Shown piece by piece: positions 44,067 through 52,186 of a DNA stretch of 64,000 bases. The notes under the pieces were generated by a model. It was not told the origin of the DNA. It was given only the letters and a program-made list of their open reading frames with translations, and ran no database searches. This DNA comes from Candidatus Binatia bacterium. Its GTDB lineage: Bacteria; Desulfobacterota; Binatia; UBA1149; CAITLU01. Positions within the stretch are counted from its first letter, which is position 1. Every line of letters begins with the position of its first letter. Location of the stretch: contig DASXOZ010000015.1 of NCBI GenBank assembly GCA_036493895.1, positions 62,001-126,000 on the forward strand. The letters run 5' to 3'. The translations under genes were made by a program, and so were the position numbers.

Positions 44067-45839
44067 TCACGCCACAGGGAACTTCAGCGTGAACATGCTG
44101 CCGCTGCCGGGCCTGCTCTGGACTTCGACGCTCCCGCCCTGGGCCTGGACGATGTGCTTGACGATCGCCAGCCCGAGCCCGGTGCCTCCGAGGGAGCGGC
44201 TGCGCGCCTTGTCGACGCGGTAGAAGCGCTCGAACAGGCGCGGCAGGTGCTCCGCGTCGATTCCGGCACCGTGGTCGCGCACGCGCAGCAGCGCCGAGCC
44301 GTCGTCGGCGGCGGCCTCTACCTCGATGAGGCTGCCTTCGTCCGAATACTTGATCGCGTTGTCGATCAGGTTGACGAGCGCCTGCTCGACCAGCGCGCCG
44401 TTGATGCGCGCCTGGACGCTGTGGTCGCAGCGAACCTCGACGTGCACGCCCTTGAGGTCGGCCTTGGCACGGCAGACGTCGACGGCGCCGCGCACGACGG
44501 AGTCCAGGCTGGTCGGGCTCCTCTCGATCATCTGGTTTTCCGACTCCTGGTCGATGCGCGACAGCACGAGCAGGTCCTCGATGATCGCGCCGAGGCGGTC
44601 GGCCTGGCGCGAAGCGATCTCGAGGAACCGCTTGGCGTTGCCCGCGTCGTTCATCGCGCCGGCGAGCAGGGTATCGAGAAAACCCTTGATCGACGTGACC
44701 GGGGTCTTCAGCTCGTGAGAGACGTTGGCGACGAAGTCGCGACGCACGGTTTCCAGGCGGCGAAGCTGGGTGACGTCGTGGAGCACGATCACCGCGCCGA
44801 TGCGGCGGCCGCCCGCGTCGCGCACCGGGGCGCCGTGGGCCTGGATGAAGCGCGACTGGTCGCCGCGCAGCGCCACGTCGCGCTCGACGACGGTGTCGGC
44901 GCGCAGCGCCTCGGCGACGACACGCTGAAGGTCGGGACTGCGCGCCACCTCGTGGATCGTGCGGCCCACGGCCGTGCGCATGTCGATCTCGAGCAGGCGG
45001 GCACCCGCCGCGTTGAGCGCCATGACGCGCTCGCGCACGTCGATCGCGAGCACGCCTTCGACCATGCTCGACAGCACCGCTTCCTGCTCGTTGCGCTCGG
45101 CGACCAAGGAGGCGATGCGGCTGTCCAGCTCGGCGCCCATGCGACGGATCGCCTCGCCTACCCGACGGATCTCGGCAGGTGCTTCGGGTAACGCCGAAGC
45201 CTGGCCGCCACCTGCGTGGTTGCCGGCAAGACTCTCCAGGGTAGTAAGCGGAATCGCCAGGCTGCGGATGATCCAGAACACGAACGCCGCCATCGCCAGC
45301 GCAACTGTCGCGGCGACAAGCAGAAGGCGGTGCTGCAGGCTCGAGTTGGCGGCATCCACCGCGTCGAGCGCGATGCCGGTGCGCACGACGCCGACGAGCT
45401 TGCCGTCGCGGCGCACTGCGCGCGCCCAGTACATCATTTCAGTGGAAAGCGTGTCGCTGTGGCGCACCGACGTCCCCGTGCCCTCGGCGATGGCGGCGAC
45501 GACTTCGGGACGCTGCGAGTGGTTGTCCATCACCGCCGGGTCGTCGTCGGACTCGCCGAGGATGTTCCCGTCCGGCGCGATCAGCGTTACGCGCAGCGAC
45601 GCGCTCTTGCCGAGCTGCTTGACGACGGGATCGAGCGCCTGGCGGTTTGCGCCGGCGAGGCGGTCACCGACGACGTCCTCGACAAGGGCGGCGCCGGAGG
45701 CGAGCCTGGCGCGGACGTCTGCCGCGTGCGTCGCGATCGTCAGCGACGAGGCCTCCCAGCAGATGAAGGCAAGGCCCGCTGCCACCAGCGCGCACAGCGG
45801 CAGGGCCACCTGCCAGGCCAGAGGCGAGCGGCCCATCAT
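44067..45839 (-). CDS. phoR: Phosphate regulon sensor histidine kinase
   Basis: 590 residues: helix 1 (9-30), a periplasmic sensor loop (31-170), helix 2 (171-197), HAMP (about 197-250), PAS (about 252-355), HisKA with V-S-H375-E-L-K-T-P, and HATPase with N-L-I-D-N-A-I-K-Y-S and G-T-G-L-G-L-A-I-V. E. coli PhoR has almost no periplasmic loop; this one has a real extracytoplasmic domain, as in PhoR/ResE of Bacillus. The phoB overlap (ATGA) and the pst genes nearby support the PhoR call. It phosphorylates PhoB under phosphate limitation, presumably restrained by PhoU/Pst. Confidence 0.9.
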   Translation of the reverse strand: MMGRSPLAWQVALPLCALVAAGLAFICWEASSLTIATHAADVRARLASGAALVEDVVGDRLAGANRQALDPVVKQLGKSASLRVTLIAPDGNILGESDDDPAVMDNHSQRPEVVAAIAEGTGTSVRHSDTLSTEMMYWARAVRRDGKLVGVVRTGIALDAVDAANSSLQHRLLLVAATVALAMAAFVFWIIRSLAIPLTTLESLAGNHAGGGQASALPEAPAEIRRVGEAIRRMGAELDSRIASLVAERNEQEAVLSSMVEGVLAIDVRERVMALNAAGARLLEIDMRTAVGRTIHEVARSPDLQRVVAEALRADTVVERDVALRGDQSRFIQAHGAPVRDAGGRRIGAVIVLHDVTQLRRLETVRRDFVANVSHELKTPVTSIKGFLDTLLAGAMNDAGNAKRFLEIASRQADRLGAIIEDLLVLSRIDQESENQMIERSPTSLDSVVRGAVDVCRAKADLKGVHVEVRCDHSVQARINGALVEQALVNLIDNAIKYSDEGSLIEVEAAADDGSALLRVRDHGAGIDAEHLPRLFERFYRVDKARSRSLGGTGLGLAIVKHIVQAQGGSVEVQSRPGSGSMFTLKFPVA

Positions 45840-46522
45840 TCCCTGAATCGATATCCGACTCCGCGGACTGTTTCGATCAGGCCGCCGAAGCCGCCGAGCT
45901 TGCGCCGCAGCGCGACGATCTGGACGTCGACGGCGCGCTCGGTGACCGGGTAGTTCTCGCCGCGGATCCCGTCGACGATCTGGTAGCGCGTGAACACCCA
46001 GCCCGGCCGCCTCGCCAGGAAGTGCAGGATGCGGAACTCCGTATTGGTGAGCGCGACCTCGTTGCCGTCGGCGCGCACTTCGTGGCGACCGGGGTGGATC
46101 TCGATCTCGTGGACTCGCAGCGGCTCTTCTTCGGCCGGAAGGCTGGTGGTGCGGCGCCGCAGCACCGCGTGCACCCGCGCAAGCAGCACCTTGATGCCGA
46201 AAGGCTTGGTCACGTAGTCGGCCGCCCCCAGCTCGAGGCCGGCGACGACGTCGGTCTCCTCCCCCCGGGCGGTGACCATGATGATCGGAATCTGGGCAGT
46301 GGTGCGGTCGGACTTGAGGGCGCGACAGACTTCGAGTCCATTCATGCCCGGCAGCATGAGATCGAGAAGGAGAAGGTCCGGCTGGCTGCGCCTGGCCGCT
46401 TCGAGGCCTTTCTCTCCGGTAGAGGCTACCTGGACTTGGAACTTCTCGGCTTCGAGGTTGTAACGGATCAACTCTGCGATGTCGTCTTCATCTTCGACGA
46501 CAACAATCGTCTCTCTTGACAT
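45836..46522 (-). CDS. phoB: Phosphate regulon response regulator
   Basis: 228 residues: receiver domain with acidic pocket E10-D11-E12-D13, phospho-acceptor Asp54 (L-L-D-L-M-L-P-G) and Lys in V-T-K-P-F (about 105), then an OmpR/PhoB winged-helix DNA-binding domain ending G-V-G-Y-R-F-R-E. It should bind Pho boxes upstream of the porin-pst operon and probably its own promoter. Start ATG 46522; phoR follows with a 4-base overlap. The upstream region has inverted copies of TGTGTGAG, which also occurs in the porin box array. Confidence 0.94.
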   Translation of the reverse strand: MSRETIVVVEDEDDIAELIRYNLEAEKFQVQVASTGEKGLEAARRSQPDLLLLDLMLPGMNGLEVCRALKSDRTTAQIPIIMVTARGEETDVVAGLELGAADYVTKPFGIKVLLARVHAVLRRRTTSLPAEEEPLRVHEIEIHPGRHEVRADGNEVALTNTEFRILHFLARRPGWVFTRYQIVDGIRGENYPVTERAVDVQIVALRRKLGGFGGLIETVRGVGYRFRE

Positions 46523-46530
46523 ATGCGATT

Positions 46531-46585
46531 CTTGTCTCACACAAGAAGAAGCTTGCAAAGGATTCACAGAAGTCTTTTGTGTGAG
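46531..46585. promoter_or_regulatory. Candidate autoregulatory site upstream of phoB
   Basis: CTCACACAA (46536-46544) and its exact complement TTGTGTGAG (46577-46585) flank 32 bp. The left copy is also part of a small palindrome, CTTGT-CTCAC-ACAAG (46531-46545). The 8-mer TGTGTGAG recurs inside the box array upstream of the porin (38202-38209). Confidence 0.5.
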
Positions 46586-46695
46586 TTTTCGGTTAGATGG
46601 AACAGGCCGTCCCCACCGCGCGGAGCGCAGTTCGCACCCGCGCGCGGTCGGTTCTAACATCGTTCTCACGTTTTCGGACGACGGAGGTTCGCGCA

Positions 46696-47235
46696 ATGAA
46701 CGCTTGGCACCATCGCATGCTCCCGGTCGCCCTGCTCGCCGCGGCGCTCGCAGTGCGAGCCCTGCCGGCATCGGCCTGCGACGACGAGGCGAACGCGTGC
46801 AGCTGCGGGGCGGCCCACGCCGCCGCCGCAACGGCCCAGCCGGTCGCCGATCACCATGACATGGCTGCCGGTTGCGGCGGGGACCCCGATCATCCGGGCT
46901 CCTGCCAGTGTGCCGGTGCGAGCGCTGCCAGCGACAAGCCGCAGGCGGGCGCCGCGGCAGCCGCGCCGAATGCGGACGCGAAGGCGGCGAGCGACGCCGC
47001 CAAGGGCCAGGCACATCAGGTCGCGGTGGTCGATCCGGCTACCGGCCAGCTTACCGAGCCTGCCAGCGGCGAAGAGCCTGCCGGCAGCGCACCCGCGCGC
47101 GCGGCCGCTGCAAGACCGGAGCAGGTCGCGCAGCCGGGCGGCGGCGTGATGGCGGGGTTTCCCGCGGACCGCGCAGCGAGCGCGGAAGCGACGATCGATT
47201 CGAGCGGCGCAGCCCACACGGACTGCGGGCACTGA
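46696..47235 (+). CDS. Small exported Ala-rich Cys-containing protein, unknown
   Basis: 179 residues with a signal peptide (cleavage after A-S-A, about 27). The mature part starts with a Cys/His-rich patch (C-D-D-E, C-S-C-G, H-H-D, C-G-G-D, H-P-G-S-C-Q-C), then becomes Ala/Pro-rich low complexity, and ends near T-D-C-G-H. The clustered Cys/His could bind a metal, but no family is recognised. ATG 46696 has GGAGG upstream. Divergent from phoB, convergent with the 121-residue gene. Confidence 0.65.
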   Translation: MNAWHHRMLPVALLAAALAVRALPASACDDEANACSCGAAHAAAATAQPVADHHDMAAGCGGDPDHPGSCQCAGASAASDKPQAGAAAAAPNADAKAASDAAKGQAHQVAVVDPATGQLTEPASGEEPAGSAPARAAAARPEQVAQPGGGVMAGFPADRAASAEATIDSSGAAHTDCGH

Positions 47236-47298
47236 AGGCCGACCTCCGCCCGTACGCGCTCGCAAGGCTGCAGCGGTCGTGCGACCGACGCAGCAAAC

Positions 47299-47664
47299 TC
47301 AGTAGATGATCTTGCCTCCCGTGACTTCCTGCGGAGTCACGATGCGATTGGCAGACTGACGGCGCAGCTCACGCGCTTCCTCGATCATTCGGTCGAGGCC
47401 GGCCTGGATCGCGGCGGGGAACTTCTCGATCGCTTCGGCCAGCGTCTTCGCCTCGACCGGTGCGTGAACCGGCACGAGGCCCTGCGGCGTCAGGATCTGC
47501 GTTTCCACCGAGAACATCGTCGGGCGGCCGGGATCGTCGCTGCCGTCGGCGCGCACCGGCGTCAGGCGACGCACGGTAGCGACGCGCAGATCCGAGAAGA
47601 CCTCCTCCCGATAGAGATTGTCGGCATCGACCTTGAGGTCATCGAGCTTGATGGTATCGGCCAC
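47299..47664 (-). CDS. Conserved-looking 121-residue cytoplasmic protein, unknown
   Basis: 121 residues starting at GTG 47664 behind AAGGAGAGC. No signal or hydrophobic helix. It has a beta-strand-rich first half (V-A-T-V-R-R-L-T-P-V, F-S-V-E-T-Q-I-L-T-P) and an amphipathic helical second half with an A-I-x-x-F-P-A-A-I pattern, ending K-I-I-Y. Good codon use and a strong ribosome site support a real gene. No function can be assigned. It is the third gene of a same-strand cluster with the selenoprotein candidate and a transglutaminase-like protein, separated from the former by a 29-bp repeat array. Confidence 0.7.
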   Translation of the reverse strand: MADTIKLDDLKVDADNLYREEVFSDLRVATVRRLTPVRADGSDDPGRPTMFSVETQILTPQGLVPVHAPVEAKTLAEAIEKFPAAIQAGLDRMIEEARELRRQSANRIVTPQEVTGGKIIY

Positions 47665-47680
47665 GGGTCTGCTCTCCTTC

Positions 47681-47790
47681 TTGCGCTTCGCGCTTGCGCG
47701 CTCGCCAACTTGCGCTTCGCGCTCTCGCGCTCGCCAATCTGCGCTTCGCGCTCTCGCGCTCGCCAGCTTGCGCTTCGCGCCTGCGCGTCG
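47681..47790. repeat. 29-bp tandem repeat array
   Basis: About 3.8 copies beginning at 47681, 47710, 47739 and 47768, each containing GCGCTTCGCGC. A 29-bp period is not a multiple of three, in keeping with its non-coding position between the redoxin stop and the 121-residue gene. GCGCGAAGCGC, the complement, also occurs twice at 10568-10608. Confidence 0.9.
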
Positions 47791-47864
47791 GCGACGACGC
47801 CGCCGCGGCAGCACAATGCTACGGGTAGGACAGGCAGCACCCGGAGTCGAGCGGGCCGCGAGAC

Positions 47865-48908
47865 TCAGGAGCGCATGCGGGCCAGCGACGCATAGTCGGG
47901 GCTGCCGGCCTGCATCCACTCGCGGTAGAGCTCGAAGAAGTCCGGTCCCATCGGGTCCAGGCCCCGGATCGGCATCGAGCCGCGACGGATCGTCCAGTCG
48001 AGCGGTGACAACTCGCCTGCGCGCACGAAGTGCTTTTCGGCGAGTTCCAGGTCGCCTCGCTGGAACAGGTGCCACGCGAGCGCGAACTCGGCGCGAGCGA
48101 GCTGCTCGTCTTCGGTGGGAACCACCTGCGCGGCAGCGACCTCGGCGGGCGGCATCGGCAGCTCTCCGCTGCGTACCCAGCGGCGCACGGCATCGAGGTG
48201 AGGCCCCGCATCCTTGCCGTGGAAATCCTTGAACAGGTTGCTGCCGTACTCGATCGCCGCAGGACGCACGATGCGTCCTGCCTCGTCGATCCAGATGACC
48301 GTCGAAATGTTGATGATGCCGTAGCGGTGCGCGACGACGTGCTCGCTGTCGATGAGCGACGGGTGCGTCGGCGCGGCCCTTTCGATGTAAGGGCGTGCGT
48401 CTTCGGGCGAACGGTCGAGCGCGACCGTGATCACCGTGAACTTTTCGTTACCGAGCTCTTCCTGCAGTTGCTGCCAGACCGACAGCTCTTCGCGGCACCC
48501 TCACCAGGACGCCCAGGCGATGAGCAGGGCTTTGCGCCCCCGCCAGTCGCCCAGGCTGTGCATGCGGCCGCTCAGATCCGGCAGCGTGAAATCGGGAGCC
48601 ATGCCGGTGCGCATCGCGGTGCTTCGGTCGTGCGCGGAGTCGCCGAGCGCAGCAGCGCGCGCGTCGACGTCCATCGCGAGCGGCCTGCCGAGAAGCGATG
48701 CGAACGCCGCGAGGTCGACGCGTCCGTCGCGTACGAGGCCGGAAGAAGGCGCGACCGGAACACAGATGCCGCCCTGGCAAAGTCCTTCGCTCTTGAGCGC
48801 CCAGCCCGTTGCGCGCTCGAGGTCGGGCGCGGCGAGCGTCACGTGGCCGCCTTCGACCACGGCGTCGACTTCGCAGCGCCGGTTTTCATCGATCAGCGTG
48901 AAGCTCAT
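47865..48908 (-). CDS. Probable selenoprotein: TlpA/AhpC-like redoxin with in-frame UGA
   Basis: Read through a single TGA at 48501-48503, this gives 347 residues; without read-through the frame breaks exactly in the active site. Residues 1-95 form a small N-terminal domain with C44-Q-G-G-I-C49. Residues 103-235 form a thioredoxin-fold redoxin: A-P-D-F-T-L-P-D, then L-L-I-A-W-A-S-W-U136-G-C138-R-E-E-L, then V-I-T-V-A-L-D and the T-V-I-W-I-D strand. The C-terminal 110 residues are helical. In TlpA/ResA/AhpC-like proteins a Trp is followed here by the nucleophilic Cys; UGA stands at that position and frame and similarity continue immediately after it. A SECIS-like hairpin follows. Start ATG 48908 has AGGGAGAA upstream; the transglutaminase-like gene ends 27 bp before. 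Alternative: a nonsense mutation or sequencing error. Confidence 0.8.
48470..48486 (-). promoter_or_regulatory. SECIS-like hairpin downstream of the in-frame UGA
   Basis: In the mRNA, GCUGU pairs with GCAGC (one G-U) around the loop CGGUCUG. The loop Gs are 21-22 nt after the UGA, inside the usual 16-37 nt window for bacterial SECIS elements, and GGUCUG is the same hexamer found in the apical part of the E. coli fdhF SECIS recognised by SelB. Confidence 0.65.
48501..48503 (-). other. In-frame UGA, predicted selenocysteine codon 136
   Basis: The only stop in the frame between ATG 48908 and the terminal stop at 47865. It falls at the first catalytic position of the W-x-G-C motif rather than at a random place. 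Confidence 0.75.
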
Positions 48909-48935
48909 GCGCGTTTCTCCCTTTCCATCGGGGCG

Positions 48936-49457
48936 TCAGGCCGGCTCGCCCGGCGGCCCCCCATTGCGCAGCGGATAGAAAACCCGCGGCTCGCGGTCGC
49001 GCTGCATTCCTTTCAGCACGGCATTGTACATGCGACGGAACCTCAGGCGCTCCCAGAAGTCCAGATGCATCATCTCGCCGTACGTGAGCTGGCGCTGCTT
49101 CTGCCACATCGAGTGCCAGCCGCTGCCGACGCTGACGACCACCGGCACGTCGACTTCGTTGTACTGGTCTGCCGTGATGTCGACCGTGTGCTGGCCGACG
49201 CGCAGCCATACGTGGGACTGCCACGGATCGCCGTTCGGGCCACCTCCGCGCTCGCCGTGGACGAACGTGACCAGCGGAACGTGAAGGTCGGTGACGAGGT
49301 AGCGCGCCAGCAGCTGGGAGCTGTGCTTGCAGCAGCCCACGGGAAAGCGCGCCATGATCTTGGCATGGCGACGCAGGCGGGACTTCTCGATCGCGCGACG
49401 AAAGTCGAGCGCGATCACCGCCAGTTCATGGGTGGTGCTGGGTGGACGCGTCCTCAT
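48936..49457 (-). CDS. Transglutaminase-like Cys-His-Asp protein, unknown role
   Basis: 173 residues. The order and spacing G-C42-C43-K-H-S-S, then S-H82-V-W-L, then V-D93-I-T resembles the Cys-His-Asp triad of the transglutaminase-like/cysteine peptidase fold: a Cys at a helix N-terminus, His on a strand and Asp on the next. No signal peptide. The C-terminal part is rich in Arg and aromatic residues. ATG 49457 follows GGGGGAA; an upstream extension to 49541 is not supported. It ends 27 bp before the selenoprotein candidate and probably shares its transcript. Substrate unknown; the catalytic call is inference. Confidence 0.68.
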   Translation of the reverse strand: MRTRPPSTTHELAVIALDFRRAIEKSRLRRHAKIMARFPVGCCKHSSQLLARYLVTDLHVPLVTFVHGERGGGPNGDPWQSHVWLRVGQHTVDITADQYNEVDVPVVVSVGSGWHSMWQKQRQLTYGEMMHLDFWERLRFRRMYNAVLKGMQRDREPRVFYPLRNGGPPGEPA

Positions 49458-49665
49458 CGATTCCCCCGGCGCACGCCGGCCTTCCCTCTGCCGCCGTGCG
49501 CCTTGCAGGTTTTTGTAGCGGGTTTGCCGCGCTTTGACCACAGCCCCGGGCGCCGGCAGTGCGAGCGCGCCCGGTGGTGCGACGGCAGCGGGGCCGGCAT
49601 GCCGCGCTGCGGTGGGCGGCGTCGGCTATCCGGCGCGGTCGGCTGCGCGGGAAACCGGCAGCGAG

Positions 49666-50820
49666 TCAGAGCTTGGCGGCGCGAAGACGCGGCGACGGCG
49701 ACGGCTCGGCCGCATCCTGCTCGCCCGCGGTGCCGGCGATGAAGGCTTCGGTCAGCCGGAACGCTTCGTCGTCGGGATGCTGGCGGGGAGGATGCTTGCA
49801 GAAGAACGCGGACGGGCCTTCGAGCACTCCGGACCAGCCGCGGTCCAGGGCCAGGCGGCAGCAGCGGATCGCATCGATGGCGACCCCGGCCGAATTCGGC
49901 GAATCCTCGACCGAGAGCCTCAGCTCGATGTTCATCGGCACGTCGCCGAACAGGCGGCCCTCGATGCGCAGGAAGCACACCTTGTTGTCGTTCTGCCACG
50001 GCACGTAGTCGCTCGGGCCGATGTGGATGCAGTCGTCGGCGAGCCGGTCGGCGGCAACCGACTGCACCGCCTCGGTTTTCGAGATCTTCTTCGACTCGAG
50101 GCGGCGGCGGTCGAGCATGTTGAGGAAGTCGGTATTGCCCCCGGTGTTGAGCTGGTAGGTGCGGTCGATGCTCACGCCGCGCCTGGCAAAAAGATCGACG
50201 AGGGCGCGGTGCGTGATGGTCGCCCCGAGTTGGGCCTTGATGTCGTCGCCGATCAGCGGAAGACCGGCATCTTCGAATTTCTGGGCCCATGCAGGGTCGC
50301 TCGCGATGAAGACGGGCATGTTGTTGACCAGCGCGCAGCCGGCCTCGAGCGCCGCGCTCGCGTAAAAGCGCGTCGCCTCTTCCGATCCCACCGGCAGGTA
50401 GTTGACGAGGATCTCGGCGCCGCTGCGCTTGAGCTCTTTTACGACGTCCGAAAGTTCCGGCTCGGGCTCATCGCTGGCTACGAACCGGCGCGCGTCGGGC
50501 CATTCGGCCATGTGCGCCGGAAGACCGTCGAGAATTCGCCCCATGCGCACGTGTACGCCGCAGGGCGCGACCTCGGGACAGAAGCGGACGGTGCAGTTGG
50601 GCGCGGCAAAAATCGCCTCGGAGACGTCGCATCCCACCTTGCGGCGATCGATGTCGAAGGCGGCAACGACCCGGATGTCGCCGGCCCGATAGCCGCCGAT
50701 GTCGTGGTGCATCAAACCTGCGCGGTCGGCGGGGCCCCGCCCGTCGTAGTAGTGGATTCCCTGCAACAGGGAGCTGGCGCAGTTGCCGACTCCGACTACC
50801 GCGATCTTGATCGAGCCCAT
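49666..50820 (-). CDS. Inositol-3-phosphate synthase
   Basis: 384 residues with the NAD-binding motif V-G-V-G-N-C-A-S-S near the N-terminus and the family segments N-Y-L-P-V-G-S, I-G-D-D-I-K-A-Q-L-G-A-T, Q-L-N-T-G-G-N-T-D-F-L-N-M and S-D-Y-V-P-W-Q-N-D-N-K. This is the short actinobacterial/archaeal type of MIPS. It makes myo-inositol-1-phosphate from glucose-6-phosphate, the first step to inositol lipids or osmolytes. ATG 50820 has GGAGG upstream. Divergent from the fatty-acid desaturase gene. Inositol synthesis is uncommon in proteobacteria, so this is an informative marker. Confidence 0.92.
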   Translation of the reverse strand: MGSIKIAVVGVGNCASSLLQGIHYYDGRGPADRAGLMHHDIGGYRAGDIRVVAAFDIDRRKVGCDVSEAIFAAPNCTVRFCPEVAPCGVHVRMGRILDGLPAHMAEWPDARRFVASDEPEPELSDVVKELKRSGAEILVNYLPVGSEEATRFYASAALEAGCALVNNMPVFIASDPAWAQKFEDAGLPLIGDDIKAQLGATITHRALVDLFARRGVSIDRTYQLNTGGNTDFLNMLDRRRLESKKISKTEAVQSVAADRLADDCIHIGPSDYVPWQNDNKVCFLRIEGRLFGDVPMNIELRLSVEDSPNSAGVAIDAIRCCRLALDRGWSGVLEGPSAFFCKHPPRQHPDDEAFRLTEAFIAGTAGEQDAAEPSPSPRLRAAKL

Positions 50821-51016
50821 CGGACCTCCGCTTCCTGGACGGGAGGAAGGATCAGGGCGGGCACGAGCCCCGCCAAAATGGCGCCATACCGGCGAACCGA
50901 GTCTGGGTCTGCCCCCGCCGCTTTTCAACCACGCTGCCGTCCGGGGACCGGGCCGAGGCCAAATCCGCGGTTTTTCTGTAGTGATGGCAGCGCGCCTGTG
51001 GCACAGTCACCGCCCA

Positions 51017-52186
51017 ATGAGCACCCCCGCCCCGTCCGCCCGCCGCCCCATCAACTGGCCTACCGTACTTTTCATCGTCGGCACCTCGCTCGGTGCGCTC
51101 GCCTGGCCGGTCTACGCGTGGAACTACGGTGTGACCTGGTCCGAAATCATCATGGCGGTGGTCTATTTCTACGGATGCGGGATGTCGATCACGATCGGCT
51201 ACCACCGCCTGCTGTCGCATCGCACGTTCAAGGCCCATCCGTTCGCCGAGGCGATGCTGCTCGTCATTGGTTCGGCGGCCTGGCAGGGCTCGGCGCTGGA
51301 ATGGTCGGTGGACCACATCCAGCACCACTCCCACATCGACACCGAGGCCGATCCTTACAATCGCCGCCGCGGATTCTGGTACTCGCACATCGGATGGCTG
51401 CTGCGCCGCGAGAGCGGCACGCAGATGTCGCGCATCCCTCCGTTCCTCAAGAACGATCGCCTCGTGATGTTCCAGGATCGCTGGTACGTGCCGATCGCCG
51501 TCTTCGTCAGCTTCGTGATTCCGTTCGCGCTGTGCGGCTGGGGCGGCCTGCTGCTGGTCGGCGCCGTGCGCATCGTCGCGCTGCACCACACCACGTGGTT
51601 CATCAACTCGTGGGCCCACACTGGAAAGCAGCGGCCGTACGACCCTCAGGTAACGGCGGCCGACAACGGCTTTCTCGCGCTGTTCACGTTCGGCGAGGGC
51701 TGGCACAACTACCATCACGCGTTCCCGAACGACTATCGCAACGGCGTGCGCGCCTTCCACTGGGATCCGACCAAGTGGGCGATCTGGACGATGTCCAAGC
51801 TCGGCATGGCCCACGACCTCAAGCGCGTAGCGCCGGCGACGATGTGGCGCCGGCGCGTCGAGGCACTGCTGGCGTGGGACGGCTGCCCTCGCACCCGCGC
51901 AAATCTCCTCGATGGAACCAGGTCGTCGCTCGAGCGCCTGGCCCGCCGCAGCGAGTCGCGCATCGCCGAGCTTGCCTCGCGCGTGCACGAGACCGCCGCC
52001 GCTTCCCAGGCCGATCTTCTCGAGCTTCGCCGCCGCGTGCGCGAGCGCATGGACGGATGGAAGCGTGCGCGTGACCGCCGCAGCCTCTCTCGCGCGCGCC
52101 GCATCGAGGAGCTGGTCGAGCAGGTGATGCTCTACCGCGAGCTGCTCGAGCGGCTGTCGGCCGTACCGGCCTTCCAGGCCAGGTAG
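51017..52186 (+). CDS. Acyl-CoA/fatty-acid desaturase with Arg-rich tail
   Basis: 389 residues with the three His boxes of membrane di-iron delta-9 desaturases: H63-R-L-L-S-H68, H100-I-Q-H-H104 and H230-N-Y-H-H234, with hydrophobic helices at about 15-60 and 155-195. It introduces a cis double bond into acyl chains for membrane fluidity. The last ~90 residues (about 300-389) are an Arg/Glu/Ala-rich, probably coiled-coil extension not found in typical family members. An upstream in-frame ATG at 50984 is possible. The 3' end overlaps the convergent DUF3604 gene by 55 bp. Confidence 0.92.
   Translation: MSTPAPSARRPINWPTVLFIVGTSLGALAWPVYAWNYGVTWSEIIMAVVYFYGCGMSITIGYHRLLSHRTFKAHPFAEAMLLVIGSAAWQGSALEWSVDHIQHHSHIDTEADPYNRRRGFWYSHIGWLLRRESGTQMSRIPPFLKNDRLVMFQDRWYVPIAVFVSFVIPFALCGWGGLLLVGAVRIVALHHTTWFINSWAHTGKQRPYDPQVTAADNGFLALFTFGEGWHNYHHAFPNDYRNGVRAFHWDPTKWAIWTMSKLGMAHDLKRVAPATMWRRRVEALLAWDGCPRTRANLLDGTRSSLERLARRSESRIAELASRVHETAAASQADLLELRRRVRERMDGWKRARDRRSLSRARRIEELVEQVMLYRELLERLSAVPAFQAR

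Noticed and set aside
48435..48503. Two separate genes (48501-48908 and 47865-48434) instead of one with UGA
   Set aside because: The first would end inside the redoxin active site, and the second would start at a GTG in the middle of the fold without a ribosome site; the frame is the same.
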